The notes: generated from the sequence alone by a model not told the origin. A stretch of 64,000 bases of DNA from Candidatus Microsaccharimonas sossegonensis (GCA_004100325.1 SCKX01000001.1:417453-481452), one strand, 5' to 3'. Shown: positions 7,962 to 16,845, counted from the first letter of the stretch. A program made the numbers and translations.

Positions 7962-8222
7962 ATGCGGGTTGTGGTGATGTACAAGGAACAAACCGATTAC
8001 GCACGGCAGGTGATTGAGTACATTGCTGACTTTAAACGTCAGACGGGTCATGATCTTGAAACGATGAACCCTGAGTCACCAGCGGGCATCGACTTTACGC
8101 AGGTCTATGACATTATGGAACTGCCGACAATGATTGCACTTTCTGATGACGGCGTGATGCAAAACACATGGTCAGGGTTACCACTACCTACCATAAGCGA
8201 GGTCAGTTATTATATTCAATAA
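7962..8222 (+). CDS. Thioredoxin-fold protein without a CXXC active site
   Basis: An 86-residue protein with a thioredoxin-like layout: an N-terminal strand MRVVVMYKE, a helix (DYARQVIEYIADFKRQ), and a later strand beginning with the cis-proline motif ELPTMIAL, then DDGVMQNTWSGLPLPT. No cysteine is present anywhere, so it cannot do thiol-disulfide exchange by itself. It directly precedes a VKOR-family membrane protein, suggesting a link to oxidative protein folding, but that role is inferred. Possible alternatives are a glutaredoxin-like scaffold or a binding domain. Confidence 0.6.
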   Translation: MRVVVMYKEQTDYARQVIEYIADFKRQTGHDLETMNPESPAGIDFTQVYDIMELPTMIALSDDGVMQNTWSGLPLPTISEVSYYIQ

Positions 8223-8262
8223 GATATTTAACAAGATTGTATCGCTGAAACAGTATCGATAC

Positions 8263-8835
8263 ATGACGTTTGCGTTCATGCTGGTAGGCGGCATTGTGGC
8301 GCTTATTGCAGCTTTTGTATTGACGCTTGATAAATTTGCCGTCCTCGAAAACCCGAACGCGGTAGTTTCCTGCAGTATCAACATCGCGCTTAATTGCTCG
8401 ACCGTTATGCAAAGCGGGCAGTCTCATGTTTTTGGCTTTCCGAACATGATTATTGGACTTGTGGCGTTTCCAATCCTTCTGACGATTGCCATTTTGGGGC
8501 TTGCTGGCACAAAGTTTCCCCGTTGGTTTCTAATCTCATCTTTGACAACGTTATTCCTTGGACTAGTATTCGCATATTGGCTATTGTTTGTCAGCGTGTA
8601 TGTAATTCAAGTTTTGTGTCTGTGGTGTTTAGTGGTGGCAGCGGCAATGACGATCATGTTTTCAAGTTATCTCCACTTTAACTTAAAAGAAAATACCTTT
8701 ATGTTAAAGGATGCAACCAATAAGAAAATACAATATGTTTTAAAAAGCGGCTTCCATCCAATGATTGTTCTGGCGTGGATCGCCTTGATGATCGTGCTAA
8801 TTTTGTTCAAGTTTGGACAAGCACTCTTTGCATAA
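8263..8835 (+). CDS. Vitamin K epoxide reductase (VKOR) family membrane protein
   Basis: An integral membrane oxidoreductase that regenerates oxidised partners for disulfide bond formation, using quinone. The signature cysteines are visible: C37 and C45 in VSCSINIALNCSTV, then FGFPNMIIGL, and the CLWC active-site pair (C119, C122) in a transmembrane helix. Four hydrophobic segments plus a C-terminal one (WIALMIVLILFKFG) are seen. No fused thioredoxin domain is present, unlike many bacterial VKORs; the preceding gene supplies a thioredoxin fold without cysteines. The frame is open upstream of the ATG, so a slightly earlier non-ATG start is possible. Confidence 0.88.
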   Translation: MTFAFMLVGGIVALIAAFVLTLDKFAVLENPNAVVSCSINIALNCSTVMQSGQSHVFGFPNMIIGLVAFPILLTIAILGLAGTKFPRWFLISSLTTLFLGLVFAYWLLFVSVYVIQVLCLWCLVVAAAMTIMFSSYLHFNLKENTFMLKDATNKKIQYVLKSGFHPMIVLAWIALMIVLILFKFGQALFA

Positions 8836-8856
8836 AAAACATGGCTGAGGTAAAAT
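8828..8856 (+). promoter_or_regulatory. Promoter of the ileS T-box leader
   Basis: TTGCAT (8828-8833), a 17-nt spacer and TAAAAT (8851-8856). It overlaps the end of the VKOR gene and would start RNA near 8863, exactly where the first T-box stem begins. Confidence 0.75.
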
Positions 8857-8862
8857 AGCAAC

Positions 8863-9066
8863 AAGACGTTTGAGTGGATATCAGCCACGAGTCTTCGGAA
8901 GAAAACCTGCAAGGTGAGTAGAACCGAACGCGCACGCGGCGACACAGCGAACAACTAAGCGCTGAAAGAAATATCACCTCTTTGAGGTTGAAGAATCACT
9001 TCTTTTGGAAGTCAGATGGTAACGTCCTCACGGACTCTGACATTCAGAAGAGGTGATTTTTGTTTT
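8863..9066 (+). ncRNA. T-box leader for isoleucine upstream of ileS
   Basis: The leader contains the pieces of an ileS-type T-box. The first stem AAGAC/GTCTT and GTGG/CCAC carries loop ATATCAG with the isoleucine codon ATC (8880-8882). It is followed by GAGTAGAACCG, an S-turn-like motif as in actinobacterial ileS T-boxes. The antiterminator TCAGA/TCTGA (9012-9016 with 9036-9040) has the seven-base bulge TGGTAAC and a GTCC/GGAC inner stem. TGGT matches the ACCA end expected for tRNA-Ile with discriminator A. ATCACCTCTT (8972-8981) and AATCACTTCTT (8994-9004) can each pair with AAGAGGTGAT (9048-9057). That is followed by TTTTTGTTTT, an intrinsic terminator, so control is probably transcriptional. 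Confidence 0.85.
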
Positions 9067-9098
9067 AATAAAAAACCAGAGATGATAAAAGGAGACAT

Positions 9099-12032
9099 AT
9101 GAAATTTAAATCAGGTACCCGCCGCCGCGCGCTCGAATACGAAAAAGACATTATTCGCTATTGGAAAGACAATAATACATTTGAAAAATCAATTGAACAG
9201 CGCCCCGTGACTGATTCATATGTTTTTTACGATGGTCCGCCGTTTATTACCGGTGTGCCGCACCACGGAACACTCCTTAGTTCTATCGTCAAAGACGCCG
9301 TGCCGCGCTATCAAACCATGAAAGGCAAGCGCGTCGAGCGCGTCTGGGGTTGGGACACACATGGGTTGCCGGCTGAAAACTTTATTGAAAAGAAACTCGG
9401 CATTACCAGTCGCCACGAAGTCGGCGAAAAAATTAGCTTGGCTGATTACATTACCACTGCCCGCGAAAGCATGGTCAGTAACGCCGCACTGTGGGAAGAC
9501 ACGATTGACCGGATTGGTCGCTGGGTTGACTTTAAAGGTGCCTACCGCACCATGGACAAAGATTATATGGAGTCCGTCTGGTGGGCATTCAAAGAACTCT
9601 ACGAAAAAGGCAAAATCTACGAAGGAGAACGCGTCCTCATGTACGACACGCAGTGGGCAACACCACTGTCAAAAGCCGAAGTAACGATGGATGCTGGTGC
9701 CTATATCGACGTGACCGACCCAAGCGTCTATGTGAAGTTCCCACTTACAAAAGAGAGTTACAGAAATTTTTCAGAAAGAATTGGTTTCATTACTGATCCT
9801 GAAGAAGATAAGACCGTCAGTATTTTGGCTTGGACAACGACACCATGGACGCTTCCGGCTAATACGGCACTTGCGGTTAACAAAGATGTCAATTATATGA
9901 CAGCTAAAGTTGGGGATGAGGTATTGATTGTTGCTGTTGATCTTGCTGATACTATTTTTACAGATGAAAAACATGCCCTCATTGAATACCAGGAGATGAA
10001 TAGATTCAGAGGTGGAGACCTTGTTGGCTTGGAATACGAACCTCTGTTCGAGGACCGCGGTGAAAAAGGGCACCGCGTTTGGTCAGCAGACTATGTCACG
10101 ACCGACTCAGGTACCGGCATTGTGCATCTTGCGCCCGCTTATGGCGAAGAAGACTTTATCTTTGCCAAAGAAAAGCACATTCCAGTCGTGCATGTCCTTG
10201 ATGAATACGGTATCTATACGGAAGGTGTCTGGAAAGGCGAAGAAGTCTGGTCTATTAACAAATCCATCGCCAAAACACTGCTTGAACAAGGCGTCGTCTG
10301 GAAAATCGACTACATCCGCCACGAATATCCGCATAATCCACGCACTGGTCATCGCCTCATGTACCGCGCTCACCCCAGCTGGTTTTTTAACATTGATGAG
10401 CAGCGCACCCTGATGCTGGAAGAAAACGCCCAACATATTAATTGGTTCCCCCCGCACATCAAGCATGGTCGTTTTGAAAAGACAATTGAAACCGCACCGG
10501 ACTGGAACGTGTCACGTGATCGTTTTTGGGCGACAGCAATGCCGGTGTGGAAAGGGACTGACAAGGACGGCAACGAAAAGGTGAAGGTCGTTGGAAGCTA
10601 CGCCGAATTAAAAGAGCTGAGTGGCCGAGAATTAGAAGATTATCACCGTCCATGGGTTGATGAGATTGAATTTGACCTTGACGGCGTTCACTACACACGC
10701 ATCGAAAAAGTCCTTGATGGTTGGTTCGAATCAGGCAGTATGCCATTTGCACAATTTCACTATCCATTTGAAAACACCGAAAAGTTCGAAGCAAATTTTC
10801 CGGGCGACTTTATCGTCGAGTACGTCGGACAAGTTCGGGCCTGGTTTTACTATGTCCATGCGGTCAACGTTGGTTTGTTTGGTCATAATGCCTTCAAGAA
10901 CGTGATTGTGACCGGCACCGTTGCCGGTAATGATGGCAAAAAAATGTCAAAAAGTGTCGGCAACTACACCGATCCAAACGAACTCATGGATCAGTATAGC
11001 GCCGATAGCCTACGATTTACGTTACTCTCAAACCCACTCTTAGCCGGTGAAGATTTTTCGCTCAAAGATAAGGAAGTTGGTGACGTCGCCCGCAAACTGA
11101 GCATGGTCTGGAATATGTACGATTTCTTTACGCTATATGCCGAAGTCGATGGCTGGGAATTCACTCCATCTGCGGATGGGGTGATTGCAGATCCTTCCGA
11201 AAGCCTGACAAACCCACTTGACCAATGGATTGTAAGCCGCCTCCATCAACTGATTGAAGAGATTGAAACGAACATGGACGGCTACGACATTCCAAACGCC
11301 GTTAAACCAATTCTAACGTTCATCGACGATGCGAGTAACTGGTTTGTTCGCCGTTCGCGCCGTCGTTTTTGGAAATCTGAAGATGACGCTGACAAGAACG
11401 ATGCCTACCGCACACTCCACTATGTGCTAGTGCGCGTCAGCCAAGCTTTAGCGCCATTCGTTCCATTCTTGTCTGAAGAACTGTACCGCAACCTCACGGG
11501 CGAAGAAAGTGTCCATCTGACCAATTGGCCAAAGGTGGGGCATATAAACGAACCGGTCGTGAGCGACATGGATACGGTGCGTGACTACGTCACCCAAGCC
11601 CTTAGTCTGCGCGCGGCATCGAAAATGAAAATCCGCCAGCCACTGGCAAGTGTGACCGTTCCGACACTTGGTAAAGCGATTAATTTCGAAGATATACTCA
11701 CCGAAGAGTTAAATGTAAAAAAAGTTATTCAAGGCGGCGAGAAAGTAGAACTTGATCTTGACATTACCCCAGAGTTAAAACGTGAAGGCTATGCCCGTGA
11801 AATCATTCGCTATATACAGGCGGCGCGCAAAACTGCTGACTTGAATGTAGACGACCACATTGATCTTAGTCTTTCGACAGAAGACGAAGACCTCGCGCAA
11901 ACCATCAAAGAATTCGGCACGGTTATTGCAGACGAAACACTGGCTGGTGCGATTTCAACAGGTGAGTATGCGTATGTGGAGACCGCCATGATTGAAGGAA
12001 AAACACTGCAGCTCAGCTTGCAAAAAAACTAA
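9099..12032 (+). CDS. ileS: Isoleucyl-tRNA synthetase
   Basis: A class I synthetase charging tRNA-Ile. Seen are YDGPPFITGVPHHGT, where the HIGH motif occupies residues 55-58 but reads HHGT instead of the common HYGH, the canonical KMSKS near residue 615, and the editing (CP1) region with AWTTTPWTLPANTALAV. The C-terminal part has the tRNA-anticodon-binding domain and no zinc-binding cysteine cluster, as in the eukaryotic-like second IleS type. The length is 977 residues. Translation starts at an ATG with GGAG 6 nt upstream, and expression is controlled by the T-box leader. Confidence 0.95.
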   Translation: MKFKSGTRRRALEYEKDIIRYWKDNNTFEKSIEQRPVTDSYVFYDGPPFITGVPHHGTLLSSIVKDAVPRYQTMKGKRVERVWGWDTHGLPAENFIEKKLGITSRHEVGEKISLADYITTARESMVSNAALWEDTIDRIGRWVDFKGAYRTMDKDYMESVWWAFKELYEKGKIYEGERVLMYDTQWATPLSKAEVTMDAGAYIDVTDPSVYVKFPLTKESYRNFSERIGFITDPEEDKTVSILAWTTTPWTLPANTALAVNKDVNYMTAKVGDEVLIVAVDLADTIFTDEKHALIEYQEMNRFRGGDLVGLEYEPLFEDRGEKGHRVWSADYVTTDSGTGIVHLAPAYGEEDFIFAKEKHIPVVHVLDEYGIYTEGVWKGEEVWSINKSIAKTLLEQGVVWKIDYIRHEYPHNPRTGHRLMYRAHPSWFFNIDEQRTLMLEENAQHINWFPPHIKHGRFEKTIETAPDWNVSRDRFWATAMPVWKGTDKDGNEKVKVVGSYAELKELSGRELEDYHRPWVDEIEFDLDGVHYTRIEKVLDGWFESGSMPFAQFHYPFENTEKFEANFPGDFIVEYVGQVRAWFYYVHAVNVGLFGHNAFKNVIVTGTVAGNDGKKMSKSVGNYTDPNELMDQYSADSLRFTLLSNPLLAGEDFSLKDKEVGDVARKLSMVWNMYDFFTLYAEVDGWEFTPSADGVIADPSESLTNPLDQWIVSRLHQLIEEIETNMDGYDIPNAVKPILTFIDDASNWFVRRSRRRFWKSEDDADKNDAYRTLHYVLVRVSQALAPFVPFLSEELYRNLTGEESVHLTNWPKVGHINEPVVSDMDTVRDYVTQALSLRAASKMKIRQPLASVTVPTLGKAINFEDILTEELNVKKVIQGGEKVELDLDITPELKREGYAREIIRYIQAARKTADLNVDDHIDLSLSTEDEDLAQTIKEFGTVIADETLAGAISTGEYAYVETAMIEGKTLQLSLQKN

Positions 12033-12049
12033 CCTGTGTAGGAATCAAA

Positions 12050-12078
12050 TTGACTTTTTATACTATTCATGCTTAAAT
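12050..12078 (+). promoter_or_regulatory. Promoter for the small acidic protein gene
   Basis: TTGACT (12050-12055), a 17-nt spacer and TTAAAT (12073-12078), with TGC before the -10. It lies 18 nt after the ileS stop. Confidence 0.6.
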
Positions 12079-12082
12079 AAAT

Positions 12083-12307
12083 ATGTTAGCAAACACATAC
12101 AAACATATGTCTATTTTAAATTTCCTCCAATTACAACCTGTCGAGCCAACCGACGATGACACTGTCAGTCCGTTAGACGAATATGAACATGATGAAACGA
12201 TCGATTTAAACGCGGACATCGATGAATCTGTTCTTGATGAAGAGTTGGACATGGTTATTAACGACTTAAAAACAGATCCTGAGAAGCTGACGTTTTCTGA
12301 TCAGTAG
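12083..12307 (+). CDS. Small acidic hypothetical protein
   Basis: A 74-residue strongly acidic protein rich in Asp and Glu (EPTDDDTVSPLDEYEHDET, then ADIDESVLDEELDMVIND). No known domain is recognised. The listed ATG lies only 4 nt after a -10 hexamer, so the in-frame ATG at 12107 (MSILNFLQLQPVEP) is a credible real start. It is followed 18 nt later by a zincin-like peptidase gene. The acidic character and position suggest a small accessory or inhibitor protein, but no function can be assigned. Confidence 0.55.
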   Translation: MLANTYKHMSILNFLQLQPVEPTDDDTVSPLDEYEHDETIDLNADIDESVLDEELDMVINDLKTDPEKLTFSDQ

Positions 12308-12325
12308 GCTATACTCAGGATACCA

Positions 12326-12700
12326 ATGGAACTGACAGACCAAGCATTTGACCAACTTATCAGCCGGGCGATGGATGAACTTCCCCAAGAATATATCAAA
12401 GGCCTCGACAACGTCGCTATTTTATATGCCGATGATCCTGACGAGTATCAGGTTCAAAAATCTGGTTTACGTGAAGGTAATATCCTCCTTGGTTTGTACG
12501 AGGGCATTCCGCTGACGAAACGAGGTGATAACTACAGCTTTGTACTGCCGGATAAAATTACGTTATTCAAACACTCAATGATGATGGTGGCGCACGATCA
12601 GCAACAATTGTACGAACAAATCAAGCGGACGTTATGGCACGAAATTGCGCACTATTATGGACTTGATCATGAAAGAATCCATGGCTTAGAGAGAGGCTAG
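12326..12700 (+). CDS. Minimal zincin-like metallopeptidase (COG3824-type)
   Basis: A 124-residue protein ending in the zincin motif HEIAHYYGLDH (H105, E106, H109 and third ligand H115), the compact HExxHxxGxxH type. The N-terminal half (FDQLISRAMDELPQEY, then ILLGLYEGIPLT) matches small cytosolic metallopeptidase-family proteins of the COG3824/DUF1025 group. There is no signal peptide, so it acts inside the cell or is inactive as a protease; substrates are unknown. The ATG lies 10 nt after TATACT (12310-12315), a near-leaderless arrangement. Confidence 0.8.
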   Translation: MELTDQAFDQLISRAMDELPQEYIKGLDNVAILYADDPDEYQVQKSGLREGNILLGLYEGIPLTKRGDNYSFVLPDKITLFKHSMMMVAHDQQQLYEQIKRTLWHEIAHYYGLDHERIHGLERG

Positions 12701-12734
12701 CCTCTTCTTCTATACATGTATGTAGTATACCAGC

Positions 12735-12759
12735 GCCGTCGCAATCGGTCGGCTTTTTT
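12735..12759 (+). terminator. Probable intrinsic terminator after the metallopeptidase gene
   Basis: GCCG (12735-12738) and CGGC (12750-12753) form a short stem followed by TTTTTT. Confidence 0.5.
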
Positions 12760-12819
12760 GAAGGTATCGGCGAGTGGTCGACCTTTAGCTAATAATTCTT
12801 AATTTTTGATTAAATTTCA

Positions 12820-12848
12820 TTGCCAATTCAGTATGAAAGTGGTAGAGT
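12820..12848 (+). promoter_or_regulatory. Promoter for the surface-protein gene
   Basis: TTGCCA (12820-12825), a 17-nt spacer and TAGAGT (12843-12848). The resulting leader of about 80 nt ends with AAGGAG (12925-12930), 6 nt before the ATG. Confidence 0.6.
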
Positions 12849-12936
12849 TAAGAAAAATACAAAAGGTGAGAGCGTTGTATTATATCAGACCTGTGTCGTG
12901 GATGGTCTTTTGTGGAAGTAATCTAAGGAGTGTGTC

Positions 12937-15381
12937 ATGAAGTTTTTTGCGAGTAAACGAACCCAACGATTAACGAAGGGAGCATTGGCAGCATTGCTAG
13001 TGGTGAGTACTGTGACGGCCAGCGTGCCGTTTTTATTTAGTCAAAAAGCGGCTGCAGCAACAGTCGTGACGGTGAACACGACAAATTCACAGGGATGGAC
13101 TTCTCTATATCCTGCCGACACACGTGCAAATGGTCGTGTATCATTTGTTTCGGATCCATCAGCCCCAGGTGCAAACGGTGCGCTTAGTATGAAAACTGAC
13201 GCTGCTCCAGTATCTGGACAAGATAAAGCGCAGTATATGAAATACTTCACAACACCAGTTTCACTCAGTAGTATTACTGGAGAACTCTCTTATGACACCA
13301 AGCAGAATAGTGCTTCTTTTGTTGCTGGTGATCCATCTTATCAAATCCCAGTGTACCTAAATGCCAATGGAACACCTGGTACTAATTTTGCGACAATTGT
13401 GTACGAACCATATGTTGACCAAGGCAATGCTGCAATTGTAAATGGTGTTTGGCAACACTGGTCAATTGACCAAACAACAAGTAAATTCTACGTCACGCGA
13501 AGTGTCACAAGCTCAACCGGTAGTGTGGTTGCAAGCCAAGGCTCAAACACTTATACACTTGCTCAGCTAAAAACGTATTTCCCTTATGCCCAGGTACTTG
13601 GGTACGGACTTAATGTAGGTTCAAACAACCCGGGCTACGACACCGAAGCAGACAACTTTACGTTTAACGGTACAACCTACGATTTTGCCTACACCACTCT
13701 TTCAGCGCCAACTAACCTGAAGCCAGTGGACAATTCATACACTAACAACTCTTCGTTCGACAACACGTGGAATGCAGTCACTGGTGCAGTGAAATATGAA
13801 TACACCGCTTCTTACAACGTTGGCGGGAACCCACAAGTGTACACTGACACAAGCGATGCGGGAAACTATGTACTCGGTGGCGCAACGATTGTTCGTCACA
13901 ATAATATGGCCCCTGACTCGACCTATACATGGAAAGTTCGTGCCATTGACGCCAATGGTGTTGCTGGGGCATGGAGTGCAGAACAACAAGTAACTGTTGA
14001 TACAGCCGCGGCGACTCCAACACTTACCTCACCAGCTAATGGTGCAGTAGTGAACGGAGCAAGTGTGACGCAGTCATGGTCTACGACTGATACTGACATT
14101 AACTACTATGTCTATGAAAGCTACAACGATGCCGCAGCAACGAGCTTGCGCTTCACAGCAAAATACAGTGGTACCAGTAAAACGGCAACAAATGTCACCG
14201 ATGGGACGGTATATTATTGGCGGGTAAAAGCTGTCGACAATCTAGGTAACGTCAGTGCCTGGAGTCCTCTTTGGAAGATTACAATTGATAATACAGCACC
14301 AACTGCAACAATTAACGGCAGCGCACCGGTTGCATTCTACGGTGCGGGGACAAACATTAATGTCCGCGCTATTGATGCTAACTATCTCCAAACTGACCTG
14401 TACCTAAGTGGTGCGACCACACCATTCAAGACGTATACGGGGGAATACTTTGGTCTGTTCTGGCTGGCCGATGGCACCTACCGAATGGTGGTAAGGGACA
14501 AAGCGTCCAATGCAACCGCATACGTTTTTACCATTGATAAGACTGCACCAAGTGTGGCGATTACTTCACCGGCCAATGGAACAACAGTTGGTAATAACAA
14601 AGTTGTCAACATCACTGGAACGACAGGTGACGCGGTTTCTTATACGCTAAAAATTGGTAATACGGGCCAAGTGCCGATCGTCAGTGTCAGTGGTACAAAC
14701 TTTAGTGCCTATAATTGGGACACGACAGGGCTTTCCAGTGGTGCATATATTGCTTCGTTGACCGGTACTGATGCGGCAGGCAACTCCAAAACTTCTGAAG
14801 TGGTTATTAATATTGATAACACGGCGCCATCAGTCAAGATTGATGCGCAGACGAATACTGCAACAAATCAGCCAACGATTACCGGCACAGTCAATGATGT
14901 CACGGCAACATTAACTGCCACATTTAACGGTATCAATTATTCATTGAACAATACTAATGGCTTTTTCAGCTTCACCGCACCAACGGCACTTGCAAATGGT
15001 ACGTATGCACTTGCTATTGCCGCAACTGATGTAAATGGCAATGCAACGACGCAGTCTGCCAACGTTGTTGTCGCTGTCACTGCGCCTTCGACAACTCCAA
15101 CAACAACTATTACTCCTGTGACTCCGACTATCACAAGTCCTACTGGTGCAGCTGTTCTTGGTGCAACAACCACGAACGATAATAGCACGGCCAATGGTGA
15201 TACAGGTGTAAAAGGTGCTTCGGACACAAAGGCTGCCAATGCAGTCAACTCGGACGCCAACAAAGGAATGATCTTTGGACTTGCCTGGTATTGGTGGATT
15301 TTGATCCTTGCAATACTGGCTGCAATTGCTTGGTCTATCGTCGCTGCGATCCGTCGCCGAAACGCTAACGAAACGACATAA
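12937..15381 (+). CDS. Large secreted, membrane-anchored protein with FN3/Ig-like repeats
   Basis: An 814-residue surface protein. The N-terminus is a signal peptide (basic start, hydrophobic LAALLVVSTVTASVPFLF, then an AAAAT region). After a roughly 230-residue first domain of lectin/LamG-like beta character, there are two fibronectin-III-like modules (for example TLSAPTNLKPVDNS to WKVRAIDANGVAGAWS). Several bacterial Ig-like modules follow with recurring TIDNTAP and ITSPANGT junctions. A Thr/Ser/Pro-rich linker precedes a C-terminal transmembrane helix (WYWWILILAILAAIAW) and a short basic tail. A role in adhesion or host contact is plausible for an episymbiont but inferred. An intrinsic terminator follows. 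Confidence 0.85.
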   Translation: MKFFASKRTQRLTKGALAALLVVSTVTASVPFLFSQKAAAATVVTVNTTNSQGWTSLYPADTRANGRVSFVSDPSAPGANGALSMKTDAAPVSGQDKAQYMKYFTTPVSLSSITGELSYDTKQNSASFVAGDPSYQIPVYLNANGTPGTNFATIVYEPYVDQGNAAIVNGVWQHWSIDQTTSKFYVTRSVTSSTGSVVASQGSNTYTLAQLKTYFPYAQVLGYGLNVGSNNPGYDTEADNFTFNGTTYDFAYTTLSAPTNLKPVDNSYTNNSSFDNTWNAVTGAVKYEYTASYNVGGNPQVYTDTSDAGNYVLGGATIVRHNNMAPDSTYTWKVRAIDANGVAGAWSAEQQVTVDTAAATPTLTSPANGAVVNGASVTQSWSTTDTDINYYVYESYNDAAATSLRFTAKYSGTSKTATNVTDGTVYYWRVKAVDNLGNVSAWSPLWKITIDNTAPTATINGSAPVAFYGAGTNINVRAIDANYLQTDLYLSGATTPFKTYTGEYFGLFWLADGTYRMVVRDKASNATAYVFTIDKTAPSVAITSPANGTTVGNNKVVNITGTTGDAVSYTLKIGNTGQVPIVSVSGTNFSAYNWDTTGLSSGAYIASLTGTDAAGNSKTSEVVINIDNTAPSVKIDAQTNTATNQPTITGTVNDVTATLTATFNGINYSLNNTNGFFSFTAPTALANGTYALAIAATDVNGNATTQSANVVVAVTAPSTTPTTTITPVTPTITSPTGAAVLGATTTNDNSTANGDTGVKGASDTKAANAVNSDANKGMIFGLAWYWWILILAILAAIAWSIVAAIRRRNANETT

Positions 15382-15407
15382 TCACGAATTCTTAAAATAG
15401 AATGAAG

Positions 15408-15438
15408 CATTCCCCGATAACAGGGGAATGTTTGTTTT
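15408..15438 (+). terminator. Intrinsic terminator after the surface-protein gene
   Basis: CATTCCCC (15408-15415) pairs with GGGGAATG (15423-15430) and is followed by TTTGTTTT. Confidence 0.85.
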
Positions 15439-15457
15439 CAATTCTTGACTTCAATGG

Positions 15458-15463
15458 TATGAT
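15458..15463 (+). promoter_or_regulatory. -10 element of the CAP-domain gene
   Basis: TATGAT preceded by TGG, 9 nt before the GTG start; no ribosome binding site fits between them. Confidence 0.5.
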
Positions 15464-15472
15464 ATATTCATC

Positions 15473-16402
15473 GTGAAAACAAAACAAAAACACAATAGTA
15501 GTAAGAAATCGACTACACTCCATAAAAAAGCCCGGATACACTTAAAGCACGTATTAGTACCTCATAAAGGTAACCACTATCGCCCACATTTGATCAGGCT
15601 TCATGGTATCACGGCTATACTAGTAGTAGCTGTTTTGATGCAGCTGTCGTATGGTTTTTTCTCATCGGGTCGCATGGAGGTGCTTGGACGAGTCTCAAGT
15701 ATTAGTGCCAGTGAGCTTTTAACTGATACGAATAATGAGCGCGCGAAGCAATCGCTACCAGCCTTAAAAATAAATGATAGATTAAACAATGCCGCTTTTG
15801 CAAAGGCAAAAGACATGTTCGCCAACAACTATTGGGCACACACTTCACCGAAAGGTGTCACTCCATGGAAATGGTTTGCGGATGCGGGCTATAACTACGA
15901 CGTTGCGGGTGAGAACCTAGCAAAGAATTATGCGACGGCACAAGCGACATTTGATGCCTGGATGGCATCGCCGACCCACCGTGCAAATATTTTGAACGGC
16001 AAGTACCAAGATGTTGGGTTGGCCGTGGTCGATGGTACATTGGACGGACGTCCGGCGACACTTGTGGTAGCATTTTACGGCACACCTGCGTCCGCTGCCG
16101 TGGAAGGCGCGAAAGATACAAAGACGACGCCAGTTGTCAACGCTCCGCCAGTTGGGCAAGGTATCGGCAATCCGCTGACGTACTTTGGAACGGCGCTTCA
16201 GTCGCTGACACCGGCAACGCTTGGGACATTGGCATTACTGACAATTGTTGGTGCAGTTGCACTAGCCGCACATCACTATCGCAATAAACTTCCGTTGGCA
16301 TGGCGAAAAAGCTGGAAGCTACATCACGGCATGTACACCTTGATTGGAGTGATTAGTTTGGGCATTATTGTTGTCTTTGCAACTGGCGGCGGTTCGATCT
16401 AG
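15473..16402 (+). CDS. CAP/SCP-domain membrane protein
   Basis: A 309-residue protein starting at GTG. A basic N-terminus is followed by a transmembrane helix (ITAILVVAVLMQLSYGFF), then an extracellular CAP (SCP/PR1-like) domain from about residue 80 to 205. That domain has LNNAAFAKAKDMFANNYWAH, the GENLA motif, a WMASPTHRANIL segment and YQDVGLAV. Conserved His residues of the CAP cavity are at YWAH and PTH. Two C-terminal transmembrane helices follow. CAP proteins in bacteria are secreted or surface proteins of uncertain biochemical role. It follows another surface protein and may form a surface cluster with it. Confidence 0.88.
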   Translation: MKTKQKHNSSKKSTTLHKKARIHLKHVLVPHKGNHYRPHLIRLHGITAILVVAVLMQLSYGFFSSGRMEVLGRVSSISASELLTDTNNERAKQSLPALKINDRLNNAAFAKAKDMFANNYWAHTSPKGVTPWKWFADAGYNYDVAGENLAKNYATAQATFDAWMASPTHRANILNGKYQDVGLAVVDGTLDGRPATLVVAFYGTPASAAVEGAKDTKTTPVVNAPPVGQGIGNPLTYFGTALQSLTPATLGTLALLTIVGAVALAAHHYRNKLPLAWRKSWKLHHGMYTLIGVISLGIIVVFATGGGSI

Positions 16403-16422
16403 CGCAAGCGTCCAGCAACGAC

Positions 16423-16451
16423 TTGAAGTTTAGTGCTACATCTGTTACAAT
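16423..16451 (+). promoter_or_regulatory. rplU promoter
   Basis: TTGAAG (16423-16428), a 17-nt spacer ending in TGT, and TACAAT (16446-16451). The leader is about 38 nt and contains AAGGGA near the ATG. Confidence 0.8.
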
Positions 16452-16495
16452 GAACAACTGAATTGTTAATTTATTCACAATATTAAGGGAACAAC

Positions 16496-16804
16496 ATGAC
16501 AAAAGCAGTCGTAAAGATCGGTGGAAAGCAATTTATTGTCACCGAAAAAGAGACCCTACTGGTGGACCTCCTCCAGGAAGGAACGAAAGAGCTCACTCTA
16601 GACGCACTGTTGGTGATTGATGGCGACAACGTGACCGTCGGTACCCCAACTGTCAAAGATGTGAAAGTGACCGCCAAGGTCGTTGACGACCTGGTCAAAG
16701 GTGACAAAGTCCGCGTCATCCGCTACAAAGCTAAAAAGCGCGTACACAAGGAAAATGGACACCGTCAAAAATACAGTAAGATCGAAATTACTTCGATCAA
16801 ATAG
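16496..16804 (+). CDS. rplU: Large ribosomal subunit protein bL21
   Basis: A 102-residue bL21 with the start AVVKIGGKQFIVTEKETLLVDLL, the central VTVGTPTVKD, and the C-terminal YKAKKRVHKENGHRQKYSKIEI, the family's KRRKNYRRKxGHRQ-like rRNA-binding segment. It has its own strong promoter and is followed by an intrinsic terminator. In most bacteria rpmA (bL27) follows immediately. Here rpmA is about 36 kb away on the other strand. Confidence 0.97.
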   Translation: MTKAVVKIGGKQFIVTEKETLLVDLLQEGTKELTLDALLVIDGDNVTVGTPTVKDVKVTAKVVDDLVKGDKVRVIRYKAKKRVHKENGHRQKYSKIEITSIK

Positions 16805-16845
16805 TGCGGTTTTTGAGATTATATAGCCTCGAAAACACTCTCGAT

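Noticed and set aside
12833-12940. 35-codon ORF ending in overlap with the surface-protein start
   Set aside because: Its ATG lies between the -35 and -10 boxes of the likely promoter, so it would not be in the transcript.
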